Of a stretch of DNA of 64,000 bases, positions 23,758 through 33,097 are shown in pieces (positions within the stretch are counted from its first letter, which is position 1; each line of letters opens with the position of its first letter). A program made the translations under genes and the position numbers. The stretch spans positions 1-64,000 of the forward strand of contig CANQMO010000009.1 of assembly GCA_947624985.1 (NCBI GenBank), written 5' to 3'. A model generated the notes under the pieces. That model was not told the origin of the DNA. It searched no databases and saw only the letters and a list, made by a program, of their open reading frames with translations. This DNA is from an uncultured Oscillospiraceae bacterium (GTDB lineage Bacteria; Bacillota; Clostridia; Oscillospirales; Oscillospiraceae).

Positions 23758-24828
23758 TCAGAAGTCGTAGTCGTCCATGTTCTCGGCATTGAAGACCGCG
23801 CGCTCAGGCAGCAGCACAACACCGTTGTTGGTCTCGGCGGTCTCGTCGTCGGGGTTCAGGCAATCGTTGGCCATGACCTCCACGTCGCCGATACCGGGCA
23901 CGCTGATGACGTCGCCCACGGTGACCTCATTGCCGGCGGCCAGGTAAGCGGCCACATAGCAGCCCAGAGCGCCCTGGATCTTGCAGTCCCACAGGCCCCA
24001 GTTGAACAGGGTGCCGTTGGTGCAGTAGCCCTTGATGGCGTTGGGGGTGGCGAAACCGGTGATGGTCACGTCGTCCTTGGTCAGACCCTTGTTCTCAGCG
24101 GCCTGGAGCTGGCCGGGCAGAGCGGTGGAGTCGTTGCAGATGATGAGGTCGATGTCGGGGTGCGCGTCCAGAACAGCCTCGCCCACGGTGATGGACTTCT
24201 CAGCATCCTGCTCGGAGTAGTAGTTGTCGGGCTCCACATTGGTCCAGTTTGGATAATTCTCGGCGATGATTTTCTCGCCCTCGACCTGCCAGGAGTTCTG
24301 GTCGGTCACAGTGGCCTGAGAGTAGTGCCAGCAGTAGTTGACCTCGTCAGCGGCGGGATCGACACCGCGATCCTCCAGACCGGCAACAGCCAGGTCCACC
24401 AGCATCTGGCCCAGGACCTCGGGCGTGCCCTGAGAGACCATCAGGTCACGGTCGGCGACCAGGGCGTCGGAGTCCCAGGTGGTCACGACCACGCCAGCGG
24501 CGCGGGCTTCCTGCAGCGCGTCGGACACACCGGCGGCGTCAACGGTGGAAATGCAGATGGCGTCCACACCGGAAGCGACAGCCTGGTTGATGACGGCGAC
24601 CTGCGCGGCTGCGGAAGCGGTGGCGTCGCCCATGTACTCCACGGTGATACCCCAATCCTCGGCGAACTCCTGGGCGCCCTGGTTGGCGACCTCGAAGAAC
24701 GCGTTGCCGGTCACCTTGGGGATGAAGGCGACGGTCATGCCCTCGACAGGCTCGGCGTCAGCAAAGGCGACGGCGCCCAGGCTGAGGACCATGATGAGTG
24801 CGAGGATAAGTGCTGCGAACTTTTTCAT
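23758..24828 (-). CDS. lsrB: AI-2 ABC transporter substrate-binding protein LsrB
   Basis: The 356-residue periplasmic-binding-protein type I subunit has the LsrB ligand pattern: FIPKVTGNAFFE with Lys, VVTTWDSDA with Asp, and ICNDSTALPGQLQAAENKG, where family members contact AI-2 through a Pro-Ala-Leu-Pro type loop. It would capture AI-2 outside the cell. The N terminus is a signal peptide ending AVAFADAEP, without the lipobox Cys that Gram-positive binding proteins normally need for membrane anchoring. The gene is preceded by AAGGAGG and lies 67 bases after lsrD. Confidence 0.93.
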   Translation of the reverse strand: MKKFAALILALIMVLSLGAVAFADAEPVEGMTVAFIPKVTGNAFFEVANQGAQEFAEDWGITVEYMGDATASAAAQVAVINQAVASGVDAICISTVDAAGVSDALQEARAAGVVVTTWDSDALVADRDLMVSQGTPEVLGQMLVDLAVAGLEDRGVDPAADEVNYCWHYSQATVTDQNSWQVEGEKIIAENYPNWTNVEPDNYYSEQDAEKSITVGEAVLDAHPDIDLIICNDSTALPGQLQAAENKGLTKDDVTITGFATPNAIKGYCTNGTLFNWGLWDCKIQGALGCYVAAYLAAGNEVTVGDVISVPGIGDVEVMANDCLNPDDETAETNNGVVLLPERAVFNAENMDDYDF

Positions 24829-24895
24829 GCGTATGTTCCTCCTTAAAATTTTATATCCGGGGGCTAGCTCTCTCCCCTGAATACCGAGATGATTG

Positions 24896-25924
24896 TCATG
24901 TGCCCGCCCCGGCCTTGTCCTTCCGGGGACGGAGCCTGCCCAGTCTGGCCTGGACTGAGGGCAGGTTGACGAGGGCCCGGCCCACCACGACCACCACCAG
25001 CAACACGCCGATGGGGATGTCCAGATACTGGGTGTTCACCTTGAAGCACAAAGGCATGCCGAACCGGAGCAGCCCGATGGCGATGGAGGCCAGGGCCGTG
25101 CCCAGGATGGAGCCCTTGCCGCCGGTGGAAAGGGTGCCACCCAGCACGCAGGCGGTGATGATGTTCATGGTCAGGTTGCCGCCGATGTCGCTCTTGGAGG
25201 TGCCAAGATAGGCGGTCATGACGATACCGGCCACGGCGGCGGACACAGCCGCCAGTATGTAGGTGCTCATGATGATCAGCCGGCTGTTGATACCGGAATA
25301 CTCCGCGGCGGTCTGGTTCACGCCCACAAGGTAGATCTTCCGGCCATATTTGGTCCGGTGCAGCAGGAAGTAGGCGATCACCGCCAGCGCCAGGAAGATG
25401 ACGATCTGCATGGGGACCACGCCGAACACCTTGGTCTTGCTGATGGCCTTGAAGGCGTCCGGGAAGCCGCTTATGCCCTTGTACGCCTCCGTGCTGGACA
25501 GGGTAGACACCAGCAGGGCCAGTCCGGAATACAGGAAGCTGCCGCCCAGGGTGACCACCATGGCCTGCACGCCGCAGTAGGCCACGAAGAACCCGCTCAG
25601 CGCCCCGCACAGGGCCGCGCAGAACACCGCCAGCGCCACCGCCGCCCAGATGTTCAGGCCGAAGTCCTGCCAGGACACGCCGATGATGATGGAGGTGAGC
25701 CCCACGATGGAGGACACCTGGATGTCGATACCGCCGGTGATCATGACCATGGTGACGAAGATGGAGATGATACAGATGGAGATAAAGTCGTTGGAGGCGG
25801 TCATCAACAGGGGGATGCGAAGGAACTTGGGGTTGGCGGAGCCGAACACCACGAACTCCATGACCAGCAGGAACACCAGGAAGAGGTTCCACCCGGCGTT
25901 GGGGCCTTTGAACAGCTTTTTCAT
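24896..25924 (-). CDS. lsrD: AI-2 ABC transporter permease LsrD
   Basis: The 342-residue protein belongs to the BPD_transp_2 (ribose/AI-2) family, with about eight to ten transmembrane helices, the MITGGIDIQVSSIVGLTSI and AYCGVQAMVVTLGGSFLYSGLALLVS segments, and the conserved cytoplasmic ITACVLGGTLSTGGKGSILGTALA loop that docks with the ATPase. It forms the membrane pore with LsrC. Overlap with lsrC is 4 bases (ATGA), indicating translational coupling. Confidence 0.93.
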   Translation of the reverse strand: MKKLFKGPNAGWNLFLVFLLVMEFVVFGSANPKFLRIPLLMTASNDFISICIISIFVTMVMITGGIDIQVSSIVGLTSIIIGVSWQDFGLNIWAAVALAVFCAALCGALSGFFVAYCGVQAMVVTLGGSFLYSGLALLVSTLSSTEAYKGISGFPDAFKAISKTKVFGVVPMQIVIFLALAVIAYFLLHRTKYGRKIYLVGVNQTAAEYSGINSRLIIMSTYILAAVSAAVAGIVMTAYLGTSKSDIGGNLTMNIITACVLGGTLSTGGKGSILGTALASIAIGLLRFGMPLCFKVNTQYLDIPIGVLLVVVVVGRALVNLPSVQARLGRLRPRKDKAGAGT

Positions 25925-26934
25925 CGTACCGCCCCCTCCTTCGTAACTTTCTCGGTCCGGGCGGCCAGACGGGCGTGGCGGTTTTTCACCGCGGCCCGCT
26001 TTTGCAGCAGGGAGTCGGCCACCACGATGGTCATCAGGATCACGCCGGTGATGGCGTTGTCGTAGTTGGAGGAGAAGCCCATGAACACCAGCAGGTAGCT
26101 GATGGAGGCCATGATGATCGCGCCGATCCCGGCGCCGATGACGGAGCCCACGCCGCCGGACAGGCTGATACCGCCCAGCACGCAGGCGGCCACCGCCTTC
26201 ATCTCATAGCCGTTGCCGCTCAGCGACGTGACGATACCGATACGGCTGGCAAAGATGATCCCGCCGATAGCGGCCATCACGCCGCAGATCACATAGGCCC
26301 ATATCTTCGTGGCCGTAGCGGGGATACCCACCAGCTCCGCGCCGCCGGCGTTGTCCCCCACGGCGATGAAGTACCGGCCCCGGCGGGTGCGCGTCAGAAG
26401 GAAGTGGATGATCACCGTCAGCAGCACCGCGCAGCAGTAATAGATGGTGAAATTGCCGATGAGCGTCATAGAGGAGATGTCCTTGAAGCTTTTGGGCAGC
26501 TGGTTGACCTGCTGCACGCCCACGGTCAGGTACATCAGGCCCCGCAAAATGCCGTTGGTGCCCAGGGTGAAGATCAGCGACGGTACCTTCATGATGGCCA
26601 CGCCCCAGCCGTTGATGATGCCCACGATCAGCCCGATGACGAGCCCCACGCCGAAGGCCAGGAACCAGTTCTGCCCGTTTTGGATCATGGTGCCCACCAC
26701 GGCGGCCACGAAGCCCAGGTTGGAGCCCACGGACACGTCGATCTCCCCGACGAAGATGGCGAAGGCCATGCCCACGGCGATGAGGGTGTACACCACCGAG
26801 GTGTTGAAGCAGGCCGTGATGTTCTCCGCCCGCAGGAAGCTGGGGTTGATCACGCCCACCACCAGGAACAGGGCCACCAGGAAGCAGAAGCTGGACGCCT
26901 CCCGGGCCTTGAGGACTTTTTTGATCACGCTCAC
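25921..26934 (-). CDS. lsrC: AI-2 ABC transporter permease LsrC
   Basis: The 337-residue permease is homologous to LsrD. It has the FVGEIDVSVGSNLGFVAAV segment, IMKVPSLIFTLGTNGILRGLMY and the ATPase-docking loop AACVLGGISLSGGVGSVIGA. It shares 4-base overlaps with lsrA and lsrD, so lsrA-lsrC-lsrD are translated as a coupled set. It forms the second half of the AI-2 channel. Confidence 0.93.
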   Translation of the reverse strand: MSVIKKVLKAREASSFCFLVALFLVVGVINPSFLRAENITACFNTSVVYTLIAVGMAFAIFVGEIDVSVGSNLGFVAAVVGTMIQNGQNWFLAFGVGLVIGLIVGIINGWGVAIMKVPSLIFTLGTNGILRGLMYLTVGVQQVNQLPKSFKDISSMTLIGNFTIYYCCAVLLTVIIHFLLTRTRRGRYFIAVGDNAGGAELVGIPATATKIWAYVICGVMAAIGGIIFASRIGIVTSLSGNGYEMKAVAACVLGGISLSGGVGSVIGAGIGAIIMASISYLLVFMGFSSNYDNAITGVILMTIVVADSLLQKRAAVKNRHARLAARTEKVTKEGAVR

Positions 26935-28466
26935 GCCCCGATCTCCTCCTTTCCGGCAATGCCGAAGGCGGCAGCCATCAGATTGTCCTGGTTGATATCC
27001 TCTTTTTTGAATTCCGCGTTGATACGGCCCTGATACATGGTCACGGCCCGATCCGCCAGCTCCACGATCTCCTCCATATCGCTGGAGATGAGCAGGACGC
27101 TGACGCCCTTGTCCCGGAGCTGATGGATGATACTGTACACATCGCCGCGGGCGGCGGCGTCGATACCGCGGGTGGGTTCGTCCAGCACCACGATCTTCGG
27201 TCCCGACGCCAGGGACCGGCCGATGACCACCTTCTGCTGGTTGCCGCCGGACAGACTGCCCGCGAGCTGCTCCTGCCCGGTGATCTTGGTGCGGAAGCTT
27301 TTGACGTAGCCGTCCGTCACCTCCCGCTCGGCGCGGCGGTTGAGAAACACGCTGCCCAGGGCTCTGCTGTAAAGGCTGGCGCTGGTGGTGTTGGCCGCCA
27401 CGTCACATATTTTGAACAGTCCGTTGAGATGCCGGTCCTCGGGCACATAGTTCAGACCGGCCTGGATGACCTGTCTGGTCTTTTTGCCGGTGATGTCCAC
27501 GCCGCTCAGCAGCACCTTGCCGCCCAGCACCCTGTCCATGCCGAAGATGGTGGTGGCCATTTCCGTCCGCCCGGCGCCCACGACGCCGGCCACGCCCAGC
27601 ACCTCGCCGGGCCATACCTTCAGGTCCACGTCGGAAAAGCCGTAGCCGCTGAAATCCCGCAGCTCCAGGACAGGCTCGGCGCTGTAATCCACCGCGCTGA
27701 CGGACCCGGTCGCCTTCACGGCCTCCTCCGCGTCCGGCGGCAGCAGGCCCCGGACCAGATCCTCCCGGGTGAAATCCGACACCGGCCCGTGGATGGTGAT
27801 GATGCCGTCGCGCATGATGGCAACGTCGGTGGCGATATCAAAGACCTCCGCCAGCCGGTGGGTTATGTATATGATCCCGATACCCTTCTGCTGTAGATCG
27901 CGGATGACCTTGAAAAGGCTCTTCACCTCGTCGAAGGTCAGCGCGGAGGTGGGCTCATCCAGAATGAGCAGATCCGCGTGACGCAGGATACCCCGGAGGA
28001 TCTCCACCATCTGCTGCTCGGCGATGGACAGTCCGCTGGCCTTCCGGGACAGGTCCAGGTCCCAGCCCACATCCTCCATGACGGCGACAAGCTCCTTATG
28101 CAGCTCCGCCTTGCTCTGGGTGAAGCCGATGACCACGTTCTCCTCCACGTTCATGTTGGGGAACAGCAGCGGCTCCTGCGGCACCATGTAGATCCCCCGG
28201 GCCAGGGCCGCGGCGGTGTTGGCCACCGTCACCGGCTCGCCCCGCAAAAGCAGGTCGCCCCTGTCATGGGTGTAAATGCCCATGATGATCTTCATCAGCG
28301 TGGATTTTCCGGCGCCGTTGCCGCCGATCAGCGCCAGCACCTCTCCGGAGGACACGTCCAGATCGATGCCCTTCAGCACCTGGTTCAGGCCGAACGACTT
28401 GTAAATGCCCCGGACCGAAAGCAGCGCCGTCTGGTTTTCTCTCGTTTGGCTGTTTGTCACGACCAT
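26931..28466 (-). CDS. lsrA: AI-2 ABC transporter ATP-binding protein LsrA
   Basis: The 511-residue protein has two ABC domains. The first has Walker A GGNGAGKST, signature LSIAEQQM and Walker B LLILDEPTSAL. The second has a degenerate Walker A (VGAGRTE), signature LSGGNQQK and VVLDEPTRGID. This duplicated form is typical of sugar/AI-2 importers. The ATG at 28466 is chosen because GGGGGA precedes it; an earlier in-frame start would add 32 residues that overlap the promoter. First gene of lsrACDBF, divergent from lsrR. Confidence 0.94.
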   Translation of the reverse strand: MVVTNSQTRENQTALLSVRGIYKSFGLNQVLKGIDLDVSSGEVLALIGGNGAGKSTLMKIIMGIYTHDRGDLLLRGEPVTVANTAAALARGIYMVPQEPLLFPNMNVEENVVIGFTQSKAELHKELVAVMEDVGWDLDLSRKASGLSIAEQQMVEILRGILRHADLLILDEPTSALTFDEVKSLFKVIRDLQQKGIGIIYITHRLAEVFDIATDVAIMRDGIITIHGPVSDFTREDLVRGLLPPDAEEAVKATGSVSAVDYSAEPVLELRDFSGYGFSDVDLKVWPGEVLGVAGVVGAGRTEMATTIFGMDRVLGGKVLLSGVDITGKKTRQVIQAGLNYVPEDRHLNGLFKICDVAANTTSASLYSRALGSVFLNRRAEREVTDGYVKSFRTKITGQEQLAGSLSGGNQQKVVIGRSLASGPKIVVLDEPTRGIDAAARGDVYSIIHQLRDKGVSVLLISSDMEEIVELADRAVTMYQGRINAEFKKEDINQDNLMAAAFGIAGKEEIGA

Positions 28467-28528
28467 TCCCCCATTTCCGTCTGGCTGCACAAATGTCCCC
28501 GATAAATACTTTTTACCGTTACTATGTA

Positions 28529-28556
28529 AGTATAAGGAATTTTTTCGTTTTGTCAA
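28529..28556 (-). promoter_or_regulatory. Promoter of the lsrACDBF operon
   Basis: On the minus strand TTGACA (28556-28551), 16-base spacer, TATACT (28534-28529), about 60 bases before the lsrA start. Confidence 0.8.
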
Positions 28557-28718
28557 CAGCAATATGGCAATTTTGACCGGGTTATTTTGATTTTTTTCGT
28601 CAAAAGTACTCTTTTTGCAAAAAATACAAGGTTATAATTGTGCGTTAGTTATAAAAACCAGACCAAAATATTATCTAATCTGATGAAATTTCAAGATTTC
28701 CCACAAATTGTATTCTTT

Positions 28719-28789
28719 CATTTGACAGAGCTCGGCGCCCGGTGCTATACTATGGAAGAAAAACATTTGACAGCGTTCAAAACTTTTGT
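28719..28789 (+). promoter_or_regulatory. lsrR promoter with candidate LsrR operators
   Basis: TTGACA (28722-28727), 18-base spacer, TATACT (28746-28751). The motif ATTTGACAG occurs twice as a direct repeat, around the -35 box and again about 45 bases downstream. It is followed by an 11-base palindrome CAAAA-C-TTTTG. These are plausible LsrR binding sites for autoregulation. The rest of the 343-base lsrA-lsrR spacer (28557-28718) is A/T-rich and holds no gene. Confidence 0.6.
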
Positions 28790-28809
28790 TTTAACCGAAG
28801 GAGCTGCAT

Positions 28810-29760
28810 ATGGACAACTCACTGGACCGGCAGGGCAAGATGGATCACGACCGCGCCCTGATGGTCAAGGCTGTCTGGTATTATTATATTGAAAACTACA
28901 CCCAGCAGAGCATTTCAAATCTTCTTGGGGTGAGCCGGTCAAAGGTGATCGCGCTGCTGGAGCGTGCCCGCCGGACGGGGGTCATCCAGTTCAGCGTCTG
29001 TCAGGACGACAGCGTCCGCATGCAGGCGGAGCGGGAGCTGATCGACCAGTTCCATCTGAGCGACGCGTTCATCGTGCCGGGGGCGTCCACGCTGCCCTCC
29101 CCCAATGAGAGCATTGCCCAGGCCGCGGCCATGTACATTCTGAACCGGGTGGAGGAGAACGCCTTCATCAACATTGGCTACGGGGACACCACCAGCCGTA
29201 TCCTGAACCATCTGGCCACCACGGCCCAGACGCCGCTGAACATCGTCAGCCTCTCCGGCGGGGTGAACTGCTATCTGCCCAATATGCTCTCCGGCGTATT
29301 CAACGCCCGGCTGTATCTGGCGCCGTCGCCGCTGCTGGTCTCCTCCCGGAGCCTGCGGGACGCGCTGCGGGAGGAGCCGGACGTGTCGGAGATATTCCGC
29401 ATGATCCCTCTGTCCGGCATGACGGTGGTGGGTATCGGCTCCATGGAGGACGACGCCACCATCATCAGCAACGGCATTTTGAGCAAAAACGACTTCATGG
29501 TCCTGAAAATGCAGGGCGCGGTAGGCGATCTGCTGAGCCATTTCATCGACCGGAACGGCGAGCTCGTGTCCCCGGACCTGGAGGAGAGGCTGATGTGCCT
29601 TCCGTTGGAGGAGCTGCGCCGGCTGGAGAACGTGATCGGCGTGGCGGGCGGCACCGGCAAGGTGGACGCGATATTGGCGGCTCTGCGGGGCCGGTATCTG
29701 GACGTTCTCATCACGGACGAGGACACCGCTCTCAGTCTGCTTCAGGCGTCCCGGCCGTAG
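28810..29760 (+). CDS. lsrR: LsrR-type (SorC/DeoR family) regulator of AI-2 uptake
   Basis: The 316-residue protein has an N-terminal helix-turn-helix (QQSISNLLGVSRSKVIALLERARRTG, about 32-57) and a SorC-type sugar-phosphate-binding domain (about 75-316) with INIGYGDTTSRIL and VVGIGSMEDD. In enterobacteria LsrR represses lsr genes until it binds phospho-AI-2 made by LsrK. The divergent position between lsrA and lsrK supports the same job here. GAAGGAG precedes the ATG. Confidence 0.93.
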   Translation: MDNSLDRQGKMDHDRALMVKAVWYYYIENYTQQSISNLLGVSRSKVIALLERARRTGVIQFSVCQDDSVRMQAERELIDQFHLSDAFIVPGASTLPSPNESIAQAAAMYILNRVEENAFINIGYGDTTSRILNHLATTAQTPLNIVSLSGGVNCYLPNMLSGVFNARLYLAPSPLLVSSRSLRDALREEPDVSEIFRMIPLSGMTVVGIGSMEDDATIISNGILSKNDFMVLKMQGAVGDLLSHFIDRNGELVSPDLEERLMCLPLEELRRLENVIGVAGGTGKVDAILAALRGRYLDVLITDEDTALSLLQASRP

Positions 29761-29826
29761 CGGCGGGTATCATCGGGGCGGCAGCGCTCCCGAGACTATA
29801 TACAAGGAAAACAGGAGGTATCATCC

Positions 29827-31389
29827 ATGGCAAAATATCTCATGGCCATCGACGCCGGCACTGGCAGCGTCCGTGCGGTGGTATTTTCGCTGGACGGCGA
29901 GCAGGTAGGCTGCGCCCAGGAGGAGTGGAGCCACCGGGAGGACCCCCGCTGGCCGGGCAGCATGGACTTTGACTGGACCCACAACTGGGACCTGGCCCGG
30001 GGCTGCGTCAGGCGTGTCCTGGCGGAGACGGGGATCGGGCCGGACCAGATCGCCGCCGTGTCCACCACCTGCATGCGGGAGGGGATCCTGCTGTACGACA
30101 AGGACGGCAACGAGCTGTGGGCCTGCGCCAATGTGGACGCCCGCAGCGACGCCCAGGTAGGGCAGCTCATCCGGCTCGACCCGGACCTGGAGAAGAAGAT
30201 ATACGCCCGCTCGGGCCAGACCTATGCCCTTGGGGCGCTGCCCCGTATCCTGTGGGTGCGGGACAACATGCCGGAGGTCTATGAAAAGACCGCGGCGGTG
30301 GGCATGTTCAACGACTGGCTCATCTACAGGCTGACGGGCAAGCTGGCGGTAGAGCCCAGCAACGGCAGCACCACGGGTATCATGGACCTGCAAAGCCGCC
30401 AGTGGCTGCCGGAGATCGCGGCCCAATGCGGCCTGCGCTCGGACATTTTCCCGCCGGTGGTGGAGTGCGGCACGCTCTTTGCCACGGTCAGCGCCAAAGG
30501 CGCGGCGGACACGGGTCTGGCCGAGGGCACGCCCGTGGTAGTGGGCGGCGGCGACTGCCAGCTTGGCGCCATCGGCGTGGGCGCCTGCAAGGCGGGCCAG
30601 GCGGCGGTATTCGGCGGCAGCTTCTGGCAGTATGAATTCAACACCGCCTCCGGCAAGACGGACCCGCTCTGCCGGGTGCGCGTCAACTGCCACGCGGTGC
30701 CCGACCTGTGGCAGTACGAGGCGCTGGCCTTCAAGCCGGGGCTGGTCATGCGCTGGTTCCGGGACGGCTTTTGCCAGCAGGAGGTGGCCGAGGCGGCCAG
30801 GACCGGCCGGGACCCCTACGATCTGATGAACGAGAAGGCGAAGGACATCCCCGCCGGCAGCTACGGCATGCAGTGCTGCTTCAGCGACAGGATGAACTTT
30901 ATCAACTGGAAGCACGCCAGCCCCACCTTCACGAACTTCCTGCTGGAGCCGGAGAAATTCAACCGTTACACCTTCTACCGGGCCATTTTGGAGAACACGG
31001 CGCTGATCGTGCGCAGCCACATCGAGCTGGTGAAGGAGGCCACCGGCAACGAGCCGGAGGAACTGATCTTTGCCGGCGGCGCGGCCAAGAGCCCGCTCTG
31101 GAGCCAGATCGTGGCGGACGTGACGGGCAAGCGCGTGAAGGTGCCGGTGGTGAAGGAGGCCACGGCGCTGGGCGCGGCCATCCTGGCCGGCGTAGGCGTG
31201 GGGCTGTACCCCTCCGTGGAGGAGGCGGTGGCCCGGACGGTCAAGTGGGATAAGACCTACGCGCCGAACAGCGCCGTCAAGCCGGTATACGACAGCCTTT
31301 ACGACACCTGGCGCAAGCTGTACCCCGCTCAGCTTGCCCTGTGCGACCAGGGACTGACCCGCAACATGTGGATCGCCCCGGGCCTGTAA
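29827..31389 (+). CDS. lsrK: Autoinducer-2 kinase LsrK
   Basis: The 520-residue FGGY-family kinase phosphorylates AI-2 after import. It has MAIDAGTGSVRAVVF at the N terminus, the PSNGSTTGIMDL catalytic region, VVGGGDCQLGAIGVGAC and the FGGY C-terminal ATP-binding segment FAGGAAKSPLWSQIVADVTG. Phospho-AI-2 is trapped inside and acts as the LsrR inducer. AGGAGG lies eight bases before the ATG. Gap to lsrR is 66 bases and to the cupin gene 24 bases, so lsrR-lsrK-cupin is one operon. Confidence 0.95.
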   Translation: MAKYLMAIDAGTGSVRAVVFSLDGEQVGCAQEEWSHREDPRWPGSMDFDWTHNWDLARGCVRRVLAETGIGPDQIAAVSTTCMREGILLYDKDGNELWACANVDARSDAQVGQLIRLDPDLEKKIYARSGQTYALGALPRILWVRDNMPEVYEKTAAVGMFNDWLIYRLTGKLAVEPSNGSTTGIMDLQSRQWLPEIAAQCGLRSDIFPPVVECGTLFATVSAKGAADTGLAEGTPVVVGGGDCQLGAIGVGACKAGQAAVFGGSFWQYEFNTASGKTDPLCRVRVNCHAVPDLWQYEALAFKPGLVMRWFRDGFCQQEVAEAARTGRDPYDLMNEKAKDIPAGSYGMQCCFSDRMNFINWKHASPTFTNFLLEPEKFNRYTFYRAILENTALIVRSHIELVKEATGNEPEELIFAGGAAKSPLWSQIVADVTGKRVKVPVVKEATALGAAILAGVGVGLYPSVEEAVARTVKWDKTYAPNSAVKPVYDSLYDTWRKLYPAQLALCDQGLTRNMWIAPGL

Positions 31390-31413
31390 AATACCATACA
31401 AGGAGGGAAAGAC

Positions 31414-31767
31414 ATGTTTATTATCAGCGAAAACGAGCGGGAGTACCGCTTTGGCGAGAGCGGGCCCAAGTATCTGATGAAGGGGCCCCGGATGAATTTT
31501 GCTCTGGTGCGTTTTCTTCCCGGCGAGGACTTTCAGGCCCATTATCACAACGTGATGGAGGAAAACTTCTACATACTGGAGGGCAAGGTCGATATCGTTG
31601 TGGATGGGGTGAAGCATGTACTGACGGCGGGGCAGCTGATCCACATCGAGCCGGGGGAGATACACTATGTGAAAAACGCGTATGACGCGCCCGTCAAGAT
31701 GGTCTCCACGCTGGCCCCCTATCAGGAAGTGGACAAGGTGAACGTGGAAAATCCCGTTTATGAATAA
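31414..31767 (+). CDS. Cupin-domain protein of the lsr locus
   Basis: The 117-residue protein is a single small cupin. Motif 1 reads HYHNVMEENFYILEG (metal ligands His, His and Glu) and motif 2 GQLIHIEPGEIHYVKN (His). AGGAGG precedes the ATG. It follows lsrK directly. The enteric lsr operon has LsrG, an ABM-fold isomerase acting between LsrK and LsrF on phospho-AI-2. No ABM-fold gene is present in this locus, so this metal-binding cupin is a candidate replacement. That is an inference from position only; cupins have many activities. Confidence 0.88.
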   Translation: MFIISENEREYRFGESGPKYLMKGPRMNFALVRFLPGEDFQAHYHNVMEENFYILEGKVDIVVDGVKHVLTAGQLIHIEPGEIHYVKNAYDAPVKMVSTLAPYQEVDKVNVENPVYE

Positions 31768-31791
31768 GGCGCCGCCTTTGGCAGGCGCAAC

Positions 31792-31823
31792 AAAAGACCC
31801 GGTCCGTAGGACCGGGTCTTTTT
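31792..31823. terminator. Bidirectional terminator between the lsr and glycan loci
   Basis: A perfect 14-bp stem (31792-31805 with 31809-31822) with loop GTA, ending in a T run on the plus strand and an A run before it. It ends the lsrR-lsrK-cupin transcript and probably the glycan operon. Confidence 0.92.
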
Positions 31824-31834
31824 GCGTTTTGTCT

Positions 31835-33058
31835 TCAGTCTCTGGCGTAGATATCCCGGGTATAGACCCGGTCTTTCACTTCCGCCAGCTTTTCATCCAT
31901 GCGGTTGGCCACGATCACCTGGCTCATGGCCACGAACTCGTCCCAATCCCGGACGACCCTGCTGCCGAAGAAGCTGTCCTCTTTCAGCATGGGCTCATAG
32001 ATGACCACCTCCGCGCCTTTGGCGCGCAGCCGTTTCATGACGCCCTGGATACTGGACTGACGGAAGTTGTCCGACGCGGCCTTCATGGTCAGCCGGTAGA
32101 TGCCCACCGTGCAGGGGTTGCCGGGCGTTCCGTTGCGCCCCTGCCCGTTGGGCCCGTAGTATCCGGCCTTTTCCAGTATCTGCTCGGCGATGAAGTCCTT
32201 TCGGGTCCGGTTGGCGTCCACGATGGCCCCGATGATGTTGTTGGGCACGTTCTCAAAGTTGGCCCGCAGCTGCTTGGTATCCTTGGGCAGGCAGTAACCG
32301 CCGTAGCCGAAGGAGGGATTGTTGTAGAAGTTGCCGATCCGCGGGTCGTAGCCAATGCCCTCGATGATCTGCCTGGTATTCAGGCCCCGCACCTCCGCGT
32401 AGGTGTCCAGTTCGTTGAAAAAGGCCACCCGCAGCGCCAGATATGTATTGGCAAAGAGCTTGACCGCCTCGGCCTCGGTGGTGTCCATCAGTATGACGGG
32501 CACGTCCTTTTTGGCGGCGCCCTCCATCATCAGTCCGGCGAAGGTATGGGCCTCGTCCCGCAGCTCGGGCGTCGAACCGACGATGATCCGGGACGGGTAC
32601 AGGTTGTCGTACAGGGCCTTCCCCTCCCGCAGGAACTCCGGGGAGAATATCAGCCGCCGGCAGTCCATTTTCTCCCGAATGGCGCTGGTGTAGCCCACGG
32701 GCACCGTGGATTTGATGACGATGACCGCCCCGGGGTTCACGGCCATGACCTGACCGATGACCGTCTCCACGGAGGACGTGTCGAAGTAATTTTTCTCCGG
32801 GTCATAATTGGTGGGCGTGGCGATGACCACAAAGTCAACGTCCCGATAGGCGCTCTCCCAGTCGGTAGTGGCGGTCAGGTCCAGGTCCTTCTCCGCCAGA
32901 TATTCCTCGATCTCCCTGTCCACCAGTGGGGACTTCCGGGCGTTGACCATATCCACCCTGCGCGCGTGAACGGCTGTGGCCGTCACATGATGGTGCTGCG
33001 CCAGCAGGATCGCATTGGACAGGCCCACATATCCCAGACCCGCTACGGCTATTTTCAT
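31835..33058 (-). CDS. ugd: UDP-glucose/nucleotide-sugar dehydrogenase
   Basis: The 407-residue protein oxidises a UDP-hexose to the uronate. It has the [11 protein letters not shown]ossmann loop, [41 protein letters not shown] and the active-site Cys256 in [15 protein letters not shown]. At the end of the second beta strand, where NAD enzymes have an Asp (ALDI in relatives), this protein reads AVHARRV, which removes the ribose-binding acid and adds Arg residues. It is the last gene of the glycan operon and supplies a uronic acid precursor. Confidence 0.94.
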   Translation of the reverse strand: MKIAVAGLGYVGLSNAILLAQHHHVTATAVHARRVDMVNARKSPLVDREIEEYLAEKDLDLTATTDWESAYRDVDFVVIATPTNYDPEKNYFDTSSVETVIGQVMAVNPGAVIVIKSTVPVGYTSAIREKMDCRRLIFSPEFLREGKALYDNLYPSRIIVGSTPELRDEAHTFAGLMMEGAAKKDVPVILMDTTEAEAVKLFANTYLALRVAFFNELDTYAEVRGLNTRQIIEGIGYDPRIGNFYNNPSFGYGGYCLPKDTKQLRANFENVPNNIIGAIVDANRTRKDFIAEQILEKAGYYGPNGQGRNGTPGNPCTVGIYRLTMKAASDNFRQSSIQGVMKRLRAKGAEVVIYEPMLKEDSFFGSRVVRDWDEFVAMSQVIVANRMDEKLAEVKDRVYTRDIYARD

Positions 33059-33097
33059 AAACCCCCGCTCCTTTTTCTCTGCCGGCGGATGGCGGCG

